Both the position numbers and the translations under genes were made by a program. Positions 57,801 to 64,000 of a stretch of 64,000 nt of DNA are shown one piece after another (positions within the stretch are counted from its first letter, which is position 1; each line of letters begins with the position of its first letter). This DNA is from Amyloporia xantha. Taxonomy: Eukaryota > Basidiomycota > Agaricomycetes > Polyporales > Adustoporiaceae. The DNA is taken from NCBI GenBank assembly GCA_036971615.1, contig JAYKKR010000005.1, positions 186,001-250,000 of the forward strand, written 5' to 3'. Below the pieces are notes generated by a model. It was given only the letters and a program-made list of their open reading frames with translations. It was not told the origin of the DNA and searched no databases.

Positions 57801-59477
57801 CCGACTGTGCTTCTGCAAAGTGCTTCTTGAGGCTAGTGAAGCTCGCTTGGTGACTCTCTGCTGCGCGTTGCAGCTTGTCCCGACTTGCATGATGCCCAGG
57901 CTCTTCGAGTAGGAACGTTTCCGTAAGCATTTCTAGCAGCATCGAAAACGATTGAAGGGTCTTGCTCATAGTGTCTTGTAGATTCCTAGTTGCGCGCTGC
58001 GGCCATAGAACAGCGCAAACGACGTTCGAGACCGTCGCGCCACACAATATGACGAAGGATACTTGAAGTAGAGTTTGAAGACCACCCTCCTTCACAACGC
58101 TAGGATAGCTCAGCCTGGGATGTGCGTGTACGATGCGAGGAAGCACACTTACACAACAAATAATATGATGGCTGTCATGCTGCAAGCTTTTGTGCGTATC
58201 AGACATATTATTCCAAGCTGCAACAACAGCTGACGCACCTGTGTTGAAAGACGGTTTGGCCATCCAAACTTTCATCCATGCAACAACAGACATGCCGAGA
58301 CCTATCCATAGGAGCACCAGCGAGTCTGCAAGCCACTCCCAGCCCTGCTGCACCTCAAAGAACCAGAACATAGACATACTACCCAAAGACACAAACGCCG
58401 AGAATAATAGGCCCATCGAACAGAACAAATCGGCCTCCATCATTCCCCCAAGAGTCTTGGCAGGATTAAAGTACACTGCGCTAAATTAGACGGTCGGAGA
58501 TGTGGTCAGTCAAAGGAAGGGCTATGGAACGTGTGAGCGACCAACACAGTGGCAACCATATGGCCTGAAGGCGATGGCGTTGACTCGCCTGATCCATAAT
58601 TTGTCAAATCAGCAATGAAACCCGAGAGATACGGCGAAAAAGTAAACAGCGAGGCTACAAAATATGCCACAGCGCACTTGAGAATATTTCGATGCACTGG
58701 TGACAATGAAGGCAATCGAGGAGGTGACCATCGTTTCTGTTGATTAGAGGATAGTTGGCGCACTGAAGGTACCTCCTGAAAGGTCTCCGAATCAGATTCC
58801 TCCGACTGATCATCCGATGAGAGATCTTCCTCGTCCATCGTGACAATGGAGAATGGTCGCTCTTCTGGCTGATCGTCCACTGGGGACTGTATGATCTCCT
58901 CACCAACAAAGTCCGCTGGCCCAAAGGGTCGACCTGAATATGAACGCGAAGCGTCGACGTTGATGCCATGTCGTGAGCGTTGGGATGAACCCATTCTGGA
59001 CGCCCTCGGCTGATCTTCTGTTTCGTATAGTTGGCCAAAGACGCTCCATTCACGTGTCTCCGGTCGGGGCGCGCGTCGGAAAAGGGAGTTTGTTATATCG
59101 TGCATTCTCGAGGACGTGTCCGGTCCCCCGGAGAGCACATAAGATGATGAGATACTCCGCCCAATTTTTGGCCTCATGATCTTACTATGAACTCTGGGAG
59201 AGCTGGTATCATGCCTCTCACGGGTCGGCGTACTTGCAGGCTCTTCCGAAACGTGGACTAGCTGCTGTGGAGGCCCTATCGGCCCTGCTGGTAAGCTTTG
59301 AGGAAAAGTATAGTCAACCGTATTATGTCTCGCACGGGGTATCTTGGTGGAGGAAGACCCTGTTGTATTGCTAACTTCATGGGACATATCTTTCCCTGTT
59401 GACAACTTGTTCCCTTTTGCAAAGGTCGTGAATTTATAAGTTGACAAGGGCAGTAGCCGCCGGGCGCTAAGCATCAT
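54872..59477 (-). CDS. ArAE/FUSC-type transporter-like membrane protein
   Basis: Sixteen exons give 1270 residues with all phases consistent: 58546-59477, 58239-58480, 58153-58186, 57418-58099, 57083-57363, 56839-57026, 56506-56786, 56414-56446, 56324-56361, 56086-56262, 55884-56033, 55653-55829, 55412-55621, 55355-55361, 55148-55303 and 54872-55096. A disordered N-terminus of about 270 residues precedes the first membrane block (KCAVAYFVASLFTFSPYLSG, HMVATVAVYFNPAKTLGGM, SMTAIILFVV). A second block follows a long cytosolic loop (FDSTRPMFVHYRGEWALIS, then ENPYVLSVFGFLFSLPC), and the C-terminus carries the conserved QHEPRLKGPFPVALYRSIL. This order is that of fungal putative ER transporters of the aromatic acid exporter/fusaric-acid-resistance group (ArAE_2 domains), also called brefeldin-sensitivity related. 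The substrate is unknown. It contains a 7-nt exon and an apparent 31-nt intron. Confidence 0.87.
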
Positions 59478-60345
59478 TCAAGCGCGTCATTTGATTGATG
59501 ACTGACAGAAAAATCCGAAGTTGAATGACTAACATGTTCAGTGTGCGTTTAATACAAGGTTTGAGGTGTAGTAATTGACCGCCTGGGATCCCCAAAGGCC
59601 GCAATAAGCATTCGGGTGCCTGATGCTTGTGCTAATTCGAGGGACACCGTCAGCTAAGCGTTCATATATATCTCACGTTGCATCCAAATATAAAGATCAG
59701 ACATACAGAATCGTGGGACCTGGGTCCACAGGGAAAGGGGATTCAATCGGAAAAGGGCAGTTAACAAGTCAAGTTACTTGTTGCGAATTGTCACCAGACG
59801 CGGCCTTACTTCTGAGAAGGTTAGACGGCTTCTGCGCTAGATTAAGATGCTCGGATGAGATTGAATATAGCACGATAACTTGGTGAATCGTATGAACACG
59901 AGGAGTGCGTGCGTGTGAGCTGGAAGTAGCAACAACAGCACAGAATGATCCTAATTTGAACGTTCGGCACGCGAAGTTCAAGAGACGCGAAACATCCTCT
60001 CGGCCACGTGACTTATGATCGGGTGATGTACTGTTGAAGCGCCCCCCCCCCTGCTGAATTCATTGCAGTGTAACTTTACTGCTGCATGCCCCGGAGTTGA
60101 AACTTTTGAAGGCTAATCACAACTACTGTATTTTAGAATCCAGCAATACAGCGGTCTATCACCGGTGCTAGTCGCGACTTCTGAGCGTTCCGACCCAGGT
60201 CCGTCCGACTCTGAGCGGTGCATATTGTTTCTCATATTGTTTCAAGTTCTGCCCGATTTTAACGACAGGCCGATTTTACAAGCTAGATTAACAAGAAGCA
60301 CTGAATGGAACATTCGGCATTCTTTGAGTCCTATCCATAACGCAG
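59478..60345. other. Divergent intergenic region
   Basis: Lies between the ArAE-type gene (-) and the OB-fold gene (+) and must hold both promoters. A CCCCCCCCCC run sits at about 60042. No TATA box is obvious and no gene is supported. Confidence 0.45.
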
Positions 60346-61486
60346 ATGGTCAAATCATACCGTGTCTTTGTTGGTGCTCCTACAGTCCGAGATATATCAC
60401 AGGATCCGAGACCATACCGTTGGCAAACTGTGACTACTACTAAACCTATCTTCTATAACATTCCTCCGGCGACGCTAGAGGCAGCAAGCCGTCGAATATC
60501 CTTACTCTATGAGAACATTATCTTCCGTGAATCTGAGGAAAATACCGGGCAGGAAAATGATCAGGCAGAGCTAACTGACAACGGCGATGAACGGACAGGT
60601 TTTCCAGGTAATTTGATGCTTGACACTTCGGTATGTGGAATCATCATGAACAACAGATAATACAACCGTCATTTCTTGGCCGCCTACCGCAAACGATGTT
60701 GTCGAAAGCCAGGATGCCAAAGTATCATTTCTGCGGCCAACAGCGAGTGCATCGCGGATACGATCCCAGCTGGGGACGCAGGAAACACAAGACACCGGAT
60801 CGTACAACTACTCCGATGCCTCATCCATCGCCAGGTTTCCTGCTTTCCACTTCAATCTTCACAGCCTCACTTCCCTGTCCACACTGATCGCCCAAGTACA
60901 GGGGTACACTGGCACGACGGCGCAGAAAGGCTCCCGAAAAATCACAATACTAGCCGCGGTGCTTGAAATGGAGGGACCTGACACTATCCGCATCAAGCAG
61001 GGCGTTGATGCAGGCAAAGAAGTCTCTTTACTCAAGATCATCCTGGGAGACGAAGGGGGCGCGGTCTGCAAGCTTACCGCGTGGCGAGAGACTGCAGAGT
61101 GTTGGGGAGGAGCCGATCCTGAGATGTCCGCTAGTCTCAAACGTGGAGATGTCGTGCTGTTCGGAAGTAAGCTGCGGTAGCGAACGTGCCGGTTGCGCTC
61201 ACAGACTCGAAGATTTACTGATTCATCCCGTTTGATTGACGTAGACGTTCTTGCATCTTGGGCAGTGGGTCCTGGATCGGACATCAGCAGCGCCGTTCCG
61301 CTTACCCTCACCGCTTCGAGTACCCTGAAGTCAATGATCGAGATCTGCTACCGTACCATGCCTTATATGCCGGAGGATAGCCGCTTCCGGCCTGACTTGA
61401 GACTGGGTTTCAGTGATGCTGCGGTTCGGAAGGTCGCTGCTGTGGTCAAGTGGTTCGAGGACATTTCAGGGCTGTCTGAAATTTAA
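60346..61486 (+). CDS. Uncharacterised protein with a probable OB fold
   Basis: Three exons: 60346-60607, 60657-61166 and 61245-61486, giving 337 residues; introns are 49 and 78 nt. It starts MVKSYRVFVGAPTVRDISQD and has an acidic, Ser-rich middle. From about residue 185 comes a beta-rich domain: RKITILAAVLEMEGPDTIRI, VSLLKIILGDEGGAVCKLTA continuing WRETAECW, then LKRGDVVLFGNVLASW. The DEGGAVCKLTAWRE...GDVVLFGNV order is that of single-strand-binding OB folds such as those of RPA or shieldin-type proteins. This suggests a DNA- or RNA-binding role, but I do not recognise the family. A helical tail (RKVAAVVKWFEDISG) closes the protein. No signal peptide or membrane segment is seen. The gene model is well supported by phases; the function is inference. 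Confidence 0.72.
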
Positions 61487-62387
61487 CATAAAGTATGCTT
61501 AAACTATAGTACTGCTATATCTACGATCCTACTTTCGATTATCTCCGGTCCATGCAGATCCATCATTGACAATAATCACCACCGAGAGGGTTCGCCGTGT
61601 TCTGATCCACTTTACTCGGGATACCGACGAGGAGTACACAACCCTGGACCGGTTCCTTACACAAACTGTTTCGCGGTAAAGTGTACGGCCTTGGCAGCAA
61701 CGCGATTCCTCATCGAGAGAGACGGCTTGAATTACCCTATCATCGGACTCACATAGTTAGCCGACATAAAGACAGCAGACATATACAGCACAAGAGGCGG
61801 CCGCCAGACCAGGAAGCGAGCAAGCAGAAAAGGATTGATTTTGTCAGTATACGTCATTAGCACTACGAACAGCCTAATAAGTGATTGTCTAATTCTACAT
61901 TAGTCCCATGAGTAAGTATCATGGCAAGGGTAACAAAAGCGAACTACGGTATGCAATATGATAAGTGTACAGTGCTAGCGCAAGTCCAAAGTCCAACTCG
62001 TAGTCCGTATAGTAGTCCGTAAAGTCCAAGAAGTCCAAGCAGTCCTATACAGTCCCTGGTATGATGGTCCGCTAGATGGTCCGCGCTCCAAGCCCAAAGG
62101 TTACTAGTAGTAGTAAGTCCGAAATAAGTCCGTACGTGAGTAGTCCGTTAAAATGTCCGAACGATCGTGAAGCAGTGAGAAGATCAGCGTGATCCAACGT
62201 GACACAACAAGAACAACAGTCCAAAGAGCGTGAAGTTCATCAAGACGTGACACCGTATCTGCACTTCAATGAAGCAGTAAATATGCGGTCCTGCGAGAAG
62301 AGAAGGGAAATAAAAGATGACCGAGGTCAACCGGCGGCTCTGCAGCTCGAATCGGAAAGTGAAGGTTATTCTTCAAGAGGCGGGAGC
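61487..62387. other. Convergent 3' intergenic region with repeat cluster
   Basis: Shared 3' region of the OB-fold gene (+) and the transcription-factor gene (-). Apart from the AGTCC cluster described separately, nothing gene-like was seen. Immediately after the OB-fold stop the sequence is AT-rich. Confidence 0.5.
61983..62157 (+). repeat. AGTCC short-repeat cluster
   Basis: Eleven copies of AGTCC in the same orientation, starting at 61983, 61990, 62002, 62014, 62023, 62032, 62041, 62051, 62116, 62127 and 62142, with two GGTCC and one TGTCC between or after them. Four consecutive copies (62014 to 62041) are exactly 9 bases apart, with units such as AGTCCAAGA. This is far above chance for 175 bases. 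The spacing is too loose for a simple minisatellite. Confidence 0.85.
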
Positions 62388-64000
62388 CTATTTTGACTCC
62401 AGGAAGGTTTGTATCTTCGCCGCTTGATAGCCTGACGACATCGTTGCTTGCGGTTAAGGAGCCCGTCACGATTAATGCCTATCACAACTCACCTAAGAGT
62501 GGGAACCTCGCGCTGAGCTTAGTCATGGCGACCATGATTGCTGCCAATTCGCTGCGGACCTCCATAGTGTTGATAGGAGGCCACGACGTCTGCAATCGCA
62601 CGACCTCAGACTCCAGCACCCTCGCAGCACCTGACCAACACGGCTGGAGACCACAACTAATCAGCGGAAGACAAATGCTGGCGATACTGACACACGCACC
62701 CCAACCAGCGGATCAAGGAAATCAAAGTCGACGTCAGGTATGTGCTTCGCCACGAGGACCAACGATCGCGCAGCCCTCAGGCATCGCTCGCGGGAAATCG
62801 GATCGCCTTCCATGAACGGGACGTGCAGGCGGATGATAGAAGCATGCGCCAAGCTGTGAATAACGATCAGAGCGAACTTGTCCTCCGGCACCGCTGCCGA
62901 TAACTGATGCAAAGGAAGCAGCGTCGACGCAAAGCGCGTGATAGTATGCTCCAGAACTCCGAAATTATCCATGAAAGAGGTTGAAGTAGGTACCTCTGGG
63001 AACGTATGTTAGCGTCGAGGAGCATCCAGGAAAGTGAAGGACGCACGAGTGTTCCAGCTGGAGGACAAACGGTTCGCAGCCTCAAATAGAGCAGATGCCT
63101 TGGCACGCATAGCTGTAGTTGAGAAACCACTGATGGGATCTGACGTCTGACCTTGGCGCATAAAGAAGCCACGGACGGTAGGGCTTCCAGTCGATACAGC
63201 TATGTCTCCCTGGTAAAAATGAGCAGCGTCAGGGGTAAACGACACAGCAATCAATAAACGACAGCGTGCTCACGCATTCGTACTCATCCATGCTCTGAGG
63301 CCATGGCGTGCTGATACATGTCCAGGGGTGATCGCTGTCCGGAATAATTGACGGACGTCGTAGGGCGACGGACCAGCATCGGTCGAGACTATACACCTGC
63401 CAGAACGTCAATATGCGTTCGCCCCGTTCAATCGTGTCCTTCGCCGGCTCCAGCCTGAACACAGACTCCCATTCATCGCCGCTCGACTGTGGCGTGCGCT
63501 CCTCGGACCCAATCTGGTGCAAGCCAAACTGCACGGTCAGTGAAGCAGCGACGGTGGCGTGGTAGCTTCCCTCAAACAGCCGTCCATTCGAGAGGTAGTA
63601 CATCGACAGCAGGCACGAGGCTTGAATGAGGTCGATCACTTTCGACGAGTACTGGACCGCGTCCGGCATGGCTGCGAGCGCTTGAGACAGGTAGTGGGGC
63701 TCGTGTTCGCTCAGAGACCCTGGCCTCGAGAGGTAGCAGGCCCACAAGTAGATCGCGTTCATCAAGACCGGATGCCGCCGTTCGGAGAGGGGGAGAGTCA
63801 GCGATTCTCGCAATCGGCCCACGTGCACGTCCAGTCCACACTGGTGTCGATGGGGAAGAAAAATCTCCAAGCTGTGCAAAATGGCGTCAGAAAATGGCAC
63901 ATAGCGTCGAAAAGGATCGAAAAACACACAGCATCTGAGCGAGCTCTGCCTGTGGTTCCTGGGATGGGCTGTATGATTCGCTAGTGGACGGGTAGTCCTG
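62388..64000 (-). CDS. Fungal transcription factor, 3' part
   Basis: The gene enters from the right edge, so the N-terminus and any zinc cluster lie outside the window. Exons seen: 63930-64000 (partial), 63274-63871, 63047-63209, 62700-62995, 62493-62643 and 62388-62431; all phases agree and about 440 residues are visible. The core matches the fungal transcription-factor domain of basidiomycete Zn2Cys6 proteins: LLEIFLPHRHQCGLDVHVGR, HPVLMNAIYLWACYLSRPGS, IDLIQASCLLSMYYLSNGRL and TFWQVYSLDRCWSVALRRPS. A Ser/Pro/Gln segment precedes it. The protein ends YQAAKIQTFLESK after a short last exon. A zinc-cluster DNA-binding domain upstream is expected but not seen. Confidence 0.87.

Noticed and set aside
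63843..63930. A frameshift in the right-edge transcription factor
   Set aside because: A 58-nt intron (63872-63929, GTGTGT to CACAG with a CTGAC branch site) explains the frame change and restores the family motif.

Overview
The window looks like nuclear chromosomal DNA of a filamentous basidiomycete, most likely an Agaricomycete. The evidence is dense genes split by many 47-93 nt GT-AG introns, CTRAY-type branch sites, and protein types typical of that group: DUF6593-like, F-box-like, basidiomycete Zn2Cys6 regulators and a Gpa1-type G-alpha. No ribosomal RNA, CRISPR, plasmid or intact transposon was seen. All gene models were made by hand: exons were joined by eye and checked only for splice sites, reading phase and family similarity from memory.

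Layout, left: after about 2.2 kb without a gene come a PWWP chromatin reader (+, 2254-4058), a Sec2-type Rab exchange factor (-, 4598-6253), Elongator subunit ELP6 (-, 6838-7745), a divergently transcribed MMTAG2-like protein (+, 7943-8799) and a DUF6593-like protein (+, 11008-11744). Then follow about 5 kb of mostly empty sequence, a 12-exon Zn2Cys6 transcription factor (-, 16644-19933), a small hypothetical gene (-, 20406-20787) and a roughly 7.5 kb gene-poor stretch.

Centre (28-45 kb): a candidate LAMTOR1/Ego1-like lysosomal anchor (+), Golgi tether COG3 (-), a single-exon F-box-like protein (+), a multi-pass membrane protein of unknown function (-), an intron-containing tRNA-Ser(CGA) (+), a G-protein alpha subunit (-, 40292-41692) and a BCS1-type AAA ATPase (-, 42573-45205).

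Right (48-64 kb): unresolved, probably decayed minus-strand coding sequence (48.3-50 kb), a Dap1/PGRMC-type haem protein (-), an API5-like HEAT-repeat protein (+), a 16-exon ArAE/FUSC-type transporter-like membrane protein (-), an uncharacterised protein with a probable OB fold (+), a dense AGTCC repeat cluster, and the 3' part of a second fungal transcription factor (-), which runs off the right edge.

The genes are ordinary housekeeping and signalling genes with no evident pathway cluster. The points most worth checking are structural: a 7-nt and a 17-nt microexon, an apparent 31-nt intron, an in-frame TGA-CTA followed by 90 open codons at the end of the BCS1 gene, a same-strand AGTCC array between converging genes, an OB-fold gene I cannot place, and decayed coding islands in the gene-poor stretches. 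I did not find a convincing new multi-gene system.
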